A program made the translations under genes and the position numbers. From Tubulanus polymorphus (lineage: Eukaryota; Nemertea; Palaeonemertea; Tubulaniformes; Tubulanidae): DNA of 64,000 nucleotides. The notes under the pieces are model-generated. The model worked only from the letters and a program-made list of their open reading frames with translations, was not told where the DNA came from and ran no database searches. Shown one piece after another: positions 10,512-19,775 of this stretch; within the stretch, counting starts at the first letter, position 1, and the number at the start of each line of letters is the position of its first letter. Location of the stretch: positions 3,870,916 to 3,934,915 of the forward strand of contig NC_134032.1 of the NCBI RefSeq assembly GCF_964204645.1. Direction: 5' to 3'.

Positions 10512-13209
10512 CTTATGACCCTGGGACGCCCACCGTCCCATATATGGAACACCCCCTTCAACCCCCCTTTAAAAAAAATTGTGTGAAGATTTGATCGAAT
10601 TATAATATTTTGCTACCACTTCTGCCCGGTGTCCCACCCGCGGCACACGAACAGAAGCTGGTTGCGACATCTTCCGTCTGTGCAGTGCATTCAACATGGC
10701 CGCGCCCATGAAATTGGGATGACGCAAATTCGAATCAAAATTATCGTGAAAATTTCGCATGGAATCAGGTAATTAGACCACTTTTGTAATGTTATTTTAC
10801 TAAAACAAATAATAAAGAATAATTAGAGTCATTGTTATCGGGTGTAGCTGATAAAGTGAAGTGTGTAAAGCCGATGTTTTAGTGGTGTCCCACCCGTGGA
10901 ACACCGGGCAGAAATGTTTGGTGTCAGCATGATTGATAAGATTTTTTGTATGGAACTTTTTGGGTTTGTATGGACTGCAGCACTATGATTTAGCCTTTTT
11001 ATGCCCTCATGGCTAATGTTTTGATTCTTTTCTGTATTTTTAGTGATTTGGTGAATACTTGAGTCTCATCATGAAAAACCATGTCTAGACAAAATAAAAA
11101 AGCATTCAGTTTGGTTCAAGTTCTGGATGTAATTGATGACGACGATAGTGATTTTGGCAATGACCCTGAATCTGATGATGATGATGGCTGGGGCAGCGAT
11201 GATGATTATGACGGAAATGCAGGGGAATCTGATATTGATAGCGACGATGGTGATGAGGATGCCGATGGCGAAAGCGATGACGATGTTCCGCTTGCTCAAT
11301 TAGCTGGTGTGAGTCAGGTAGTGAGCCGTACAAAAACTGATTGTAAGTGGGTAAAAAAAAAATTCACACCTCCAGTTATAAACTTTACTGGCCCAGCCGT
11401 TGAACCTATATGCCGTGGGGTTGAACTTGAGACGCCGTTGTGGTATTTTAACGAGGGACATGTTAGATTTGACTGTGGAAAATACAAATTTATATAGTGC
11501 ACAAGTATTAGGCCCAGATAAATCGGTAAATACAAACTACAAAGAGATTGAACTATTCCTAGGAATTTATTTGAGAATGGGTCTAATACAGTTGAGATCT
11601 GTTCGCATGTATTGGGAAGTGAATCTTCGCATCCCGTTTATCGCAGATGTGATGCCGCGAAATAGGTTCGAGACCTTGCAGCGGTATTTACACTTTGTCA
11701 ATAATGAAGCTGTAACGGATGATATGAAGAAAAATAAAGTGTGGAAGTTGCAGCCATTTATTGATAAATTTCGACAACAATGTCTTCTCGTGACTCCAGA
11801 ACAGTACCAGTGCGTTGACGAGCAAATGATCAGCTATAAAGGGAAGTTTAGTGGAATTCGTCAATATATCCGAGGAAAACCTCATCCGTGGGGGTTCAAA
11901 ATGTGGGCCAGGTGCGGTAGCGATGGCTTTTTACATGATTTCGAGATGTATCAAGGAAAAAATAGTGCCGAACAACGGGTTGATTCTCTTGGAACTCATA
12001 TTGTCTTCAAACTATGCCAATCCCTTGCCGATAACTGGTTGCCGATAACTGCCGATAACTGATAACTGGTTATATAGTTTTTGCTGATAACCTGTTCACC
12101 TCATTACAACTTTTGTTGAAGTTGGTACAACGCGGAATTTATTATGTTGGTACAGTTAGGGCAAATCGTGTTAGTGGTTGTCCACTCAAAACCGATAATC
12201 AGCTGAAAACCAGAGGTGAATATGATTATTATGTAGAGAACAAAGAAAATGTAGTATGCTGTCGCTGGAAGGACACAAAGGCGGTAACTTTGATGTCAAC
12301 GTATGTAGGACCTGAACCGTTAGACAAATGTAAACGATGGGATAAGACTGCCGAAGCCTATAAGGAGATCAGTCGGCCATTCATGGTAAAAGAGTATAAT
12401 AACCACATGGGTGGTGTAGATATGCTAGACGCATATTTGGCTAAATGTAAATTTCGTATGAGAACGAAACGATGGTATACCATATTGTTTTGGAATTATG
12501 TTAGTATAGCTTGTATCAATGCATGGCTACTTTATAAGCGCGATGCAAATCTCCTTGGTACGCCCAGTAAAATAAAACTCCGCGTATTTCAAACTCAGGT
12601 AGCAAAAGCATTAGTTACATGTGGCATGGCAAAGAGAAGGGGACGGCCATCGGATGCAGCAGGTTCACCATCACAATATGTTCCTCCAAAAATGATACGC
12701 GTTTTGCAAGACGTTGACAGCCGATATGATCAGGTTGCTCATTGGCCTGTGAAGGCAGATAAAAGGGCCCGTTGCGTAGTTTGTAGTTCTAAAACGGACA
12801 CCAGATGTGAGAAATGTGAAGTTCTCCTTTGTTTTACTGAAAACCGTAACTGTTATAGAGCATATCATATAAAATAACTGTAAATTGAGCGATGTCCGAG
12901 GTTAGCCGAGGAGTTCATTTATAGCCATTTGTAGTTATTATACAATAGTGGAATAAGAATAAAAGTTGATTGATATTATAGCATACATTAGTGGCCTAAT
13001 TAGTGTTCTTTGTTGAATCAAGTTAAGTATTAGTACAAGTCATAAATGCCCGGTGTTCCATATATGGGACAGCTCAGAAAAGTAGGTCATCACCCTTGGT
13101 TACCAAAATTTTTGATAGGGATAAACTATTTGCACCATATTTAGGCTAGTCCCAAAGGTATATAATTTTCAGCAAATTTTTTGGTACTTTGGGCATCCCG
13201 ATGAATACA
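10512..13209 (+). mobile_element. piggyBac element, defective
   Basis: Contains a piggyBac-type transposase. The right flank is TTAA (13210-13213); the left flank is TTAC (10508-10511), which I read as a mutated TTAA because the interrupted gene continues in frame from it. The outer ends share GGGAYGCCC in inverted orientation (10524 and about 13190). Subterminal motifs of the form GTCCCA-ATATATGGAAC/CCGGGCA recur at about 10535, 10622, 10886 and 13047 and may be transposase-binding sites. Codon use and GC content differ sharply from the surrounding Polinton DNA. Confidence 0.8.
11081..12877 (+). pseudogene. piggyBac-like transposase, two frame breaks
   Basis: DDD-type transposase of the piggyBac/PGBD family. 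It has an N-terminal Asp-rich acidic region (about 11125-11290). The catalytic core carries the first Asp in CVDEQMISYKG (about 11810), the second in FADNLFTSL (about 12080) and the third in GGVDMLDAYL (about 12412). The C-terminal cysteine-rich domain (RCVVC, CEKC, then C and NC, 12770-12855) is the RING/PHD-like finger typical of piggyBac. The frame breaks near 11455 and again at 12020-12080, where GATAACTGGTT/GCCGATAACT units have been duplicated, placing the second Asp out of frame. It is therefore inactive, but the lesions are few, so it was probably inserted into the Polinton fairly recently. Confidence 0.88.
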
Positions 13210-14250
13210 TTAAGTATTTTGGAGATTACTTTAATCAATTCAAATATTGAATAAGTAAAATAAAAGTTAATGTTAAAACTAAAATTGAAAATAATATTGA
13301 AACTAAAATAGAAGATAAGAATGATATTGAATATAAAATAGAAGATAATATTGAAACTAAAATAGAAGATGTAACAGCATCTACATCTTATAATATACCC
13401 TCTACATATGATATTGAATCAAAAAAAGATTATTATAATCCAAAATATTGTGATGTATGTAAGAAATATATATCATATAAAAATTGGGCATCAAGAAATC
13501 AAAGAAACATATAGAAAAAGAAAAGAATAATAATGATAATAATATATCAGTTAGTAATATAAAAGATAATGTTAACCCAATTGAAACTAATGATACCATA
13601 GATAATATAACAGATAATGTAATAAATAATGTTAACCCAATCGAAACTAATGATAATGATATAACAGATAATGAAATAATTGATGATGCTAAAAAACATT
13701 GTAACATTTGTGATTTAGATATTTCTAAAAGTAATTTTTCTAAACATAAAAAATCTAAGGGGCACATAGAAAATGAAAAAGAATTAATATGTGATTATCG
13801 TAATAAAGAAATTGAACCTGTTGATAAAATTACTCATTATAAATCAAAATTACATCTAATTAATGTTTATAAAAAAGTGGGTATGTTACCATTGTTAGAT
13901 GAACCAAATATACCAAATATTTTAATCCTGAAAATAAACAATATTATATATTCTTTAAGTTGTTATTTGATAAATTATTAGATTATGCAGAAGATAATCC
14001 TGACCAAATATATAAATTAGCGTATAATGGATACCTAGATTTATTTAATTGAATAAATGATTTTAAATTTGATTTTGATGGTGATAATTCTAATGATTAC
14101 TTTGAAAAATTAAGAATAAAAGCTCGATTAAGTGATGATGAACGTAGAATGAAGGATGAAATAGAATTAATAAATATGCCAAAGACTTCTGATGAATTTG
14201 ATATAAACAAAGATGATTTTATAAATGTATTAGAAACAAAATTAGAATAA

Positions 14251-14592
14251 TTATTATAAAACTATTTATATATCTATAAAAATATTTATATATCTATGCA
14301 CTAGACGTATGAGTAAGAAAGTAAGAACTCAAGAATCCTCGCCAAGAAACATAAATTATAAACATAAATTATAAACATAAATTATAAACATAAATTATAA
14401 ACATAGTTTTAATATATGATTTATTCATTATTATATATTTCATTTAATAATTCATATTTCTATGGACTAGACGTACGTAAGAATCCAAGATTCTTGCCAA
14501 GAAAGTAAAAAGGTAAGAATCTTACTTTCTTACTCGTACGTCTAGTACATAGATATATAAATTAGTTTCTATAATATTCCAAATTATAAATT
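14251..14592. repeat. Repeat-rich junction between the convergent Polinton gene modules
   Basis: No gene. A motif around CTATGNACTAGACGTA occurs twice in direct orientation (about 14294 and 14461), each followed by TAAGAA and GCCAAGAAA sequences. It occurs once inverted (about 14530-14553, ending CGTACGTCTAGTACATAG). The first and inverted copies can pair over about 35 bases (TATCTATG...AAGAAAGTAAGAA against TTCTTACTTTCTTAC...). Between them are four to five direct copies of ACATAAATTATAA (about 14351-14403). Lying between two 3' ends, it could form a stem-loop terminator for both modules, or be a remnant of an internal repeat. Confidence 0.6.
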
Positions 14593-15204
14593 TTATTTTA
14601 TAAATTTATATTCATAGGGAAATTGTAATCTCAGTAATAATTTTGAACCTTTATTATTCTTTAATTTATTCATATGTTCATCATGTAACTCAGTAGGTAT
14701 CATTTGATTTTCTTCCAATGATTGTTGCATAGATTTTCTATCTTTGTTATAAAATAAAACTAGAAATCTAATGTTTTCTCTAAAGTCTTTAACAATTGAA
14801 TTATATTTTTGATTTAAAACCCAAGTTGTTATCCCAAAATGTCTCCCGGAGAAAGCTAGATAACATAACTCACTTTCTCTCACTTTTGAATCATGTAAAT
14901 TTGCGCAATCATCTATAATGAATAATGTATTTGATCCTTTATAAGTATCAATTGCTATTTTTATACAATTATCTAAATTTCCTTTTACTGTTTTAGGATT
15001 TAATATAATAAACTTTTTCATCTTAACTATATCTCTATTATATGTTTTATTCACTTCATAAGTAGGACAAAATAATATTATATAATCAAAATGATTCTTA
15101 TAAATAGTTTCTAACAAATCTAATATGAAATGTGTTTTACCACAGTTTGTTACTCCAGTAACTAACATATTATGCGGTTCAAATATAAATAAATCTTTAT
15201 TCAT
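14593..15204 (-). CDS. FtsK/HerA-type DNA packaging ATPase
   Basis: Intact 203-codon frame. Walker A is GVTNCGKTH near residues 17-25 and Walker B is TLFIIDDCA near residues 94-102, followed by a sensor-like region. These features and the size (about 200-250 aa in Polintons) fit the genome-packaging ATPase of the adenovirus/PRD1-like lineage that drives DNA into the capsid. The start (AATAAATGAA context on the minus strand) overlaps the integrase stop by 8 bases, so the two are tightly coupled. No lesions are visible, in contrast to the plus-strand genes. Confidence 0.85.
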   Translation of the reverse strand: MNKDLFIFEPHNMLVTGVTNCGKTHFILDLLETIYKNHFDYIILFCPTYEVNKTYNRDIVKMKKFIILNPKTVKGNLDNCIKIAIDTYKGSNTLFIIDDCANLHDSKVRESELCYLAFSGRHFGITTWVLNQKYNSIVKDFRENIRFLVLFYNKDRKSMQQSLEENQMIPTELHDEHMNKLKNNKGSKLLLRLQFPYEYKFIK

Positions 15205-16219
15205 TTATTCTTTTAATTTTACTAGATAAAATCCATTCATTAAATTTATCATCATATCCTGATAATTCTTGTTCATAGAAATAACCTAATATTTCTTCAT
15301 CTTTTAGATCTTCTATTTTATAAACAAAAGGTTTAGTTAATATTATCTTTTTAATCTTAAATATTTCTTCTGTAAAATTAGGGGTATAAACTTTATAAAA
15401 GGTTTTTCGATATTTAGATATTCTTACGTGTTGTCCTATTTTAAATTTAGGTTCTCCAAAATCATGTGTAACAAACGCTCCATATAAATTATTCCATACT
15501 ATTTCTGAATTTTCTTCTTTTCTAGCTTGTATAGGTTTCATATTTATAGAACTATGTTTAGAATTATTATAACCTTTCACTAAATCATCTAATACATCGA
15601 TATATTTATATGTTTCATTAGCAGTAAAATATTTCCACATTCTAGTTTTCAATGTTTTATTAAATCTTTCTATAATAGATGCTTTTTTATCTGAGTGTGT
15701 TGAAAAATAGTCTACATCGTTATCAGATAATAGTTTTTTAAAATGTTTGTTATAAAATTCCTTACCTTCATCAAATTGTATCTTATCTGGAATAGCTTCT
15801 TTAAATATAGATTTAAAAGCATTTGTAACTTCTATTCCAGTTTTATTTTTGATTTTAATTGACCATGCGTATCTACTGAATATGTCTATAACATTCAATA
15901 TCCAGAAATATCCTTTGTTGTGTTCTTCTAAGTTCTTCATGTCAATTAAATCTGCTTGCCATTGTTGATCGATATATGAAACCATAACTTTTCTTGTTAA
16001 ATAAGTTTTATCCATTTTCTTGTGGATTTGATATGTTGGTTGATTTTGTAACCATGATTTCAATTCACTATATTTTATACCACCATGTGGGTGCCATACG
16101 GCACCATTACCATTTTCATTATCAGATTTAATTTTATTCCATAATTCTGAAACGTTAGAATATGATACTTCACTTTCTGGGTTATAATATAAATCTCTTA
16201 AATATTGTTCTTTTTTCAT
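15197..16219 (-). CDS. Retroviral-type (rve) integrase of the Polinton
   Basis: Intact 340-codon frame. The DDE core is visible: first Asp in QWQADLIDM (about residue 90), second Asp in IQFDEGKEF (about 150), Glu in SIIERFNKTLKTRMW (about 185), with the usual 35-residue spacing between the second Asp and the Glu. An SH3-like/chromodomain-like tail follows (KFKIGQHVRISKYR, then a segment with ILGYFYEQEL). It catalyses insertion of the linear element into host DNA. It lies 6 bases upstream of the next minus-strand gene and overlaps the ATPase start. Its start is one of two in the element lacking TAAATG. A diverged copy of the C-terminal third exists at 59.6 kb. Confidence 0.9.
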   Translation of the reverse strand: MKKEQYLRDLYYNPESEVSYSNVSELWNKIKSDNENGNGAVWHPHGGIKYSELKSWLQNQPTYQIHKKMDKTYLTRKVMVSYIDQQWQADLIDMKNLEEHNKGYFWILNVIDIFSRYAWSIKIKNKTGIEVTNAFKSIFKEAIPDKIQFDEGKEFYNKHFKKLLSDNDVDYFSTHSDKKASIIERFNKTLKTRMWKYFTANETYKYIDVLDDLVKGYNNSKHSSINMKPIQARKEENSEIVWNNLYGAFVTHDFGEPKFKIGQHVRISKYRKTFYKVYTPNFTEEIFKIKKIILTKPFVYKIEDLKDEEILGYFYEQELSGYDDKFNEWILSSKIKRINE

Positions 16220-16225
16220 TCTATT

Positions 16226-16594
16226 TTAATCCATTAATAATAATTTAGATTTAGTTTCAATGACTTTATGATTTGACTTATTTTCTGGTATAATAGGTTT
16301 ATTGTCATTGGAATCATCTTTATCATCAGATTTGAATTTTGATTTATATATTACACCGGATAATACAATAACTGTTACTAATCCAATTGTAATATATAAG
16401 TAATTATTACTTCCAGCATTAGAAGAATCAGATGGATTATTATTTGAATCAATATCAGATAATTTCTGTGATTCATTTATATCAGTTAATTTCTTTTTCT
16501 TAGCTTTTTTTAATTCTGAAGATCTTTTACCTAATTCTCTTGCCCATTTAATTTGTTTCTCGGATCTAACATTTTTCTTAACGCCATCACTCAT
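16226..16594 (-). CDS. Basic single-pass membrane protein of the Polinton
   Basis: Intact 122-codon frame. The N-terminal third is strongly basic (KKNVRSEKQIKWARELGKRS, then a poly-Lys patch), followed by an Asn/Ser-rich linker. One membrane segment lies at residues about 64-84 (YLYITIGLVTVIVLSGVIY), with a charged tail after it. The basic head could bind DNA or acidic partners while the protein sits in a membrane, but that is inference. Start context AATAAATGAG; it overlaps the upstream gene by 8 bases. I have no family name for it. Confidence 0.65.
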   Translation of the reverse strand: MSDGVKKNVRSEKQIKWARELGKRSSELKKAKKKKLTDINESQKLSDIDSNNNPSDSSNAGSNNYLYITIGLVTVIVLSGVIYKSKFKSDDKDDSNDNKPIIPENKSNHKVIETKSKLLLMD

Positions 16595-17195
16595 TTATTT
16601 TAGTTAATTTTTGTTCTGATTCATTTTCTGTTTCGACGTTTGGTTGTAGTACAGCGACTTCTGTTTCGTTCTTACCTGATTTATATTCCATAGGTTTGAT
16701 GTTCGAAAATGTTATGACGCCAGTAGAAATTAATGTCATAACAGATCCTAATTGAAATGAAGCATAACCAACCCATTTTTGTAATTCAGTCATAACTAAG
16801 TAGTCATTTTTCAAATCACTATATAATTTATTTTCATCATAAATTGGTATTAACTGGTTACATAACTTAGAATAACATTTGACAATACCATCTGAAATAG
16901 AATCATTTATTCGGGTTAATCTTGCTTCTTCATAAATCTTAAAATATTTTATTACTTTATCTGGTTTCATAGCATCTAATTCTTGAAAAGTTATTATTTT
17001 TCCCAAGAAATCCTTAGATTTCCCGCCAGCAATTAATAATTCAAGATGATGCTTACAATATAAATAGTATTCATAATCTATATTAGAATTAACTTGAATA
17101 GAATTAGAAACAACTGGATCCTTATTATCACTTATACCTAAATCATCTAATGTTTTTTCAATATCAATACTATTCTTATTAGATTTCTTTGACAT
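16587..17195 (-). CDS. Conserved Polinton protein of unknown function, one membrane segment
   Basis: Intact 202-codon frame starting at TATAAATG. It has a mostly helical body (HHLELLIAGGKSKDFLGKI; KVIKYFKIYEEARLTRIND). One hydrophobic segment lies near residues 145-165 (YASFQLGSVMTLISTGVITF), followed by an acidic tail. The GGKSKDFLGK block and the tyrosine-rich helix recur, as far as I recall, in uncharacterised proteins encoded by other Polintons next to the integrase. It is the most upstream gene of the tight ATPase-integrase cluster, and its promoter region would be the repeat-bearing stretch to the right. Confidence 0.65.
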   Translation of the reverse strand: MSKKSNKNSIDIEKTLDDLGISDNKDPVVSNSIQVNSNIDYEYYLYCKHHLELLIAGGKSKDFLGKIITFQELDAMKPDKVIKYFKIYEEARLTRINDSISDGIVKCYSKLCNQLIPIYDENKLYSDLKNDYLVMTELQKWVGYASFQLGSVMTLISTGVITFSNIKPMEYKSGKNETEVAVLQPNVETENESEQKLTKINE

Positions 17196-18036
17196 TTATA
17201 TTAGAGAAAAAAAGCAAAAAAAATATCATAAGTATTCTTCAAATGATACTAGTATCTCTTTAGGTTAATACTAAATTGACTAGGTTAGTTAAAGTTAAAG
17301 AATTTCTATTCAAATCTATTCAAAATCTATTCAATCTAATGTCAATTAGAATTACCAAAAGAAAATATTAGAAATATAATAGAATTCACTAGCTAGTTGA
17401 AGTTATTGTTTTTTTATTATATTTTATTTAAATTAGGATTTAGATTATCTCACTACTATTGTTTATCTATAGGAGCAGTAACTAAAACTGTCCAGATAAG
17501 TCATTTCGGATTCTCGATAATAAATCCTAAAACTGAAAATAAATTCAAAGAAACGACTGGTGGAAATATTATTTCATAAACATATATATTTATTATGTAA
17601 ATTTTAGCGATCGATAATAGAACAATGGAGAACAATAGAAATGCGGTCCAATCGGACCGGTTATTGCGCAATACACAGTTATATTTTTATTCTGTAAACT
17701 ACAACATTCAAACATAGAACTGTAACCAATCAATATTGAGCAGCTGTTTCAGTCAACAACGATCAATAATAGAACAATGGAGAACAATAGAAATGCGGTC
17801 CAATCGGACCGGTTATTGCGTAATACACAGTTAACAGTAAACAATCAATACAGAACAACCGCCGCCATTAACAACGATCAATAATAGAACAATGGAGAAC
17901 AATAGAAAAGCGGTCCAATCGGACGGGTTATTGCGCAATACTTACTTAACAGTAAACAATACAATATTAAAACAGATATATACAATCGAGATTACATTTT
18001 TGATATCTATATTATAAAGACCTTCAGTGTTATAAT
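17196..18036. other. Non-coding stretch upstream of the minus-strand cluster
   Basis: No convincing gene. The left half is plain AT-rich DNA. A 60-codon plus-strand frame at 17397-17579 has a curiously protein-like second half but no start motif and no recognised family, so I do not call it. The right half carries the three long repeats described separately. This is where the promoter of the integrase/ATPase cluster should lie. Confidence 0.5.
17608..17945. repeat. Three iteron-like repeats with a palindromic core
   Basis: A unit of about 72 bases (starting CGATCRATAATAGAACAATG and running into GCGCAATACACAGTT) occurs at about 17608-17680, 17758-17832 and 17874-17945. Its centre CGGTCCAATCGGACCG is an interrupted palindrome with 6-base arms, perfect in copies 1 and 2 and with one mismatch in copy 3. 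Spacing is about 150 and 116 bases, with related but diverged sequence between the units. The copies are close to identical while the surroundings are not, which argues for function or recent duplication. Possible roles are operator/enhancer sites for the minus-strand operon or origin-like iterons. Confidence 0.75.
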
Positions 18037-18766
18037 CTATAATTTTGTCCAGAATTCTTTAATTACTGGATTGTTTCCAATCATTTCTTCAATTTCTGGT
18101 AAATATCTGACTACTTCACTAAATGCTAATCCTAATATTTTGAATTTTTCATATTTTATTAATCTACCTACTCTTCTCAGTTTTCTTTCAAAACCGGCAC
18201 TGATATCTATGTTCTTTTTAACCCACAGCCCCCAAGAAATCCCCTCAGTTTCTTTATCAAACATTGAAAACCCTATATTTAGATAACCCCCGAAAATGAT
18301 GTGGTCCCATAGGTGATTTGCTTTTCTATTTAATATGGTTTTATAACTTTTTTTTAAGATATCAGTAATTTCAGCAAATGAAACAACTTCTACACTTTGT
18401 ATTTCCAGAAAGTTTAAATGTTCTGTGTCAATGATTAATTTAGATTTTAAAAACTCGTTCAACTCTTCTCCACTCATTTTCTTAGTTTTCGATTCTTTGA
18501 GTCCCAACAGCAATTTAAGTCGCGTTGCTGGTAATTTTGGTAATTGTAGTTCGCGCGGTAATTGTTTATTATGTATTACATCACTCAGAATTTTCACCAT
18601 TTCTTGATGATAGTCCAAATGTTCTTGTAATTTTTGTGAAGTTTGTTCGTCAATTACGAGAGTTTTATCCTCCATTTCTATTGATTCCTGAGGTTTCACT
18701 ATCTATCGTTTCTGGTTCCTCATCCGTTGGTTGGCTTGGAATTTCCGGTTGATCTCTGTATTCCAT
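18037..18766 (-). pseudogene. Unknown Polinton gene, probably one frameshift near its start
   Basis: A 220-codon open frame ends at 18037. A better start exists at 18766 (TAAAATGG context), in another frame that begins MEYRDQPEIPSQPTDEEPE and stops near 18665. The two readings overlap around 18690, as expected if one base was gained or lost. The body has helical charged segments, LPRELQLPKLP, and then HLWDHIIFGGYLNIGF and ISWGLWVKKNIDISAGFERKLRRVGRL. The last block looks like a helix-turn-helix or similar small DNA-binding fold, but I cannot name a family. No catalytic motif seen. Confidence 0.5.
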
Positions 18767-19106
18767 TTTAATCTAAAAGATGTTGTGAAAATGAATTACT
18801 GTACTTAAATATGTTTAAAGGTTTCCCTACTTCATAATATATGTACTTACATTTAGATTTAGAACTGTAAACTGTGTTTTGAGAGAATTTATATCCAATA
18901 CGTACTATGTATGTGAAAGTTGATTTCTAACTGCCGACGTGGCGCACGTTCGACAAAACTAATTACTTCTGCACAGATGTTCTTTATGATGAAGTTAATT
19001 AATTCTTTAGAATTGAAAACCAGATATATTTGGCAACATATGTTTTAGTAGTAAGCAAAAGCTATGTATTATATACATACAAAGCTCAAATAGAATTGCC
19101 AGCTTT
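18767..19106. other. Intergenic stretch, nothing recognised
   Basis: AT-rich non-coding DNA between two minus-strand genes. No repeats shared with the rest of the window and no convincing frame. It would hold the promoter of the unknown gene to its left. Confidence 0.5.
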
Positions 19107-19775
19107 CTAACCATTGATCAAAACCTCAGAATGCGGTTGATTCTGTGAAATACTATTCCATAATTCAACAAATGTCTTTGCTCTATCCAGTTGATCTAAA
19201 TATAACTGTAAATCTAGTTTATTAGATTTAATTATGTTTTCCTTCTTTTCTAAAGGTCTTAGATTCTTCCAATTCCATATTAGCTTCTTATTATAATCAT
19301 CATTCATGTCAAATTTAGAAATCGGCAACACATGATCAATATGAAAGTATTCACCATAATTATCTATATTCATTTTATCATCGAATTGATATATTATCCA
19401 TGATATTAAAAATTCATCTGAACAACCCAATAGATTAGATAGTGTTTCTGAATGTGTTTCTTTGTTGAATAATTGTGTTAATCTAGATCTTAAGCATTGT
19501 TTTAATCTAAAATTAAGATCTGTTTGATATCTTCCTCTCATATATTCTGTCATATAATCATTGTAAGCTTCTCTGTTATCTTCTCTGTATTGTTTGGTAT
19601 ATAGTTTAGTACAAGTTTTACAGCAATATTGAAAACCATCTTTGCTAATCTTACGCTTATTGAATTCTGTTATAGCTAATTTATCTATTTCACATTTAGA
19701 ACACTTCTTGTAGTATATGTTTATGACACCAGTGTTATTTGTAATATTGATAGTTTGTGGTTGTTCTGATTCCAT
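19107..19775 (-). CDS. HNH-type endonuclease with N-terminal zinc finger
   Basis: Intact 222-codon frame starting at AATAAATGG. The N-terminus has two CxxC pairs (KKCSKCEIDK and YCCKTCTKLY, residues about 23-55), a treble-clef-like finger seen in many phage and giant-virus HNH proteins. The C-terminal half has the HNH core: FHIDHVLPISKFD (about 145-157), then WNWKNLRPLEKKENIIKSNK (about 168-190). Such enzymes nick or cut DNA and act as homing endonucleases or in viral DNA processing. As the outermost gene it may be a hitch-hiker, but it shares the element's start motif and codon use, so it looks resident. Confidence 0.8.
   Translation of the reverse strand: MESEQPQTINITNNTGVINIYYKKCSKCEIDKLAITEFNKRKISKDGFQYCCKTCTKLYTKQYREDNREAYNDYMTEYMRGRYQTDLNFRLKQCLRSRLTQLFNKETHSETLSNLLGCSDEFLISWIIYQFDDKMNIDNYGEYFHIDHVLPISKFDMNDDYNKKLIWNWKNLRPLEKKENIIKSNKLDLQLYLDQLDRAKTFVELWNSISQNQPHSEVLING

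Larger units (their letters stand above)
10447..14250 (+). pseudogene. Polinton zinc-finger protein, interrupted by piggyBac and frameshifted
   Basis: Starts at AATAAATGG, 33 bases after the capsid stop. About 21 codons in, a piggyBac element intervenes. The frame resumes exactly after its right TTAA (13210-13213). Downstream are a stop near 13250, a Lys/Glu/Ile-rich repetitive region with ETKIED repeats, and then fingers of the U1/C2H2-like kind: YCDVCKKYISYKNW (13448), HCNICDLDISKSNFSKHKKSKGH (13699) and a degenerate third where the second Cys has become Arg (ICDYRNKE, TGT to CGT). Frame changes occur near 13490 and 13920, a TGA lies near 14050, and the acidic C-terminus ends at 14250. It may have been a DNA- or RNA-binding protein. 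The link between the N-terminal piece and the finger region is inferred from frame continuity across the insertion. Confidence 0.55.

Noticed and set aside
11069-11535. Minus-strand frames opposite the piggyBac N-terminus
   Set aside because: They mirror the acidic Asp-rich coding region on the plus strand (His/Ile-rich complements).
8417-13209. MITE in the capsid gene as a deletion derivative of the adjacent piggyBac
   Set aside because: Both use TTAA, but the terminal sequences (AGGCCGAGGAG versus the GGGAYGCCC type) do not match.
17397-17579. 60-codon plus-strand frame ahead of the iteron-like repeats
   Set aside because: It lacks the element's start motif and any recognisable domain; the protein-like second half may be chance or a relic.
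17608-17945. CRISPR-like array
   Set aside because: Only three units, long (about 72 bases) and unequally spaced, with related rather than unique spacers, in eukaryotic DNA.
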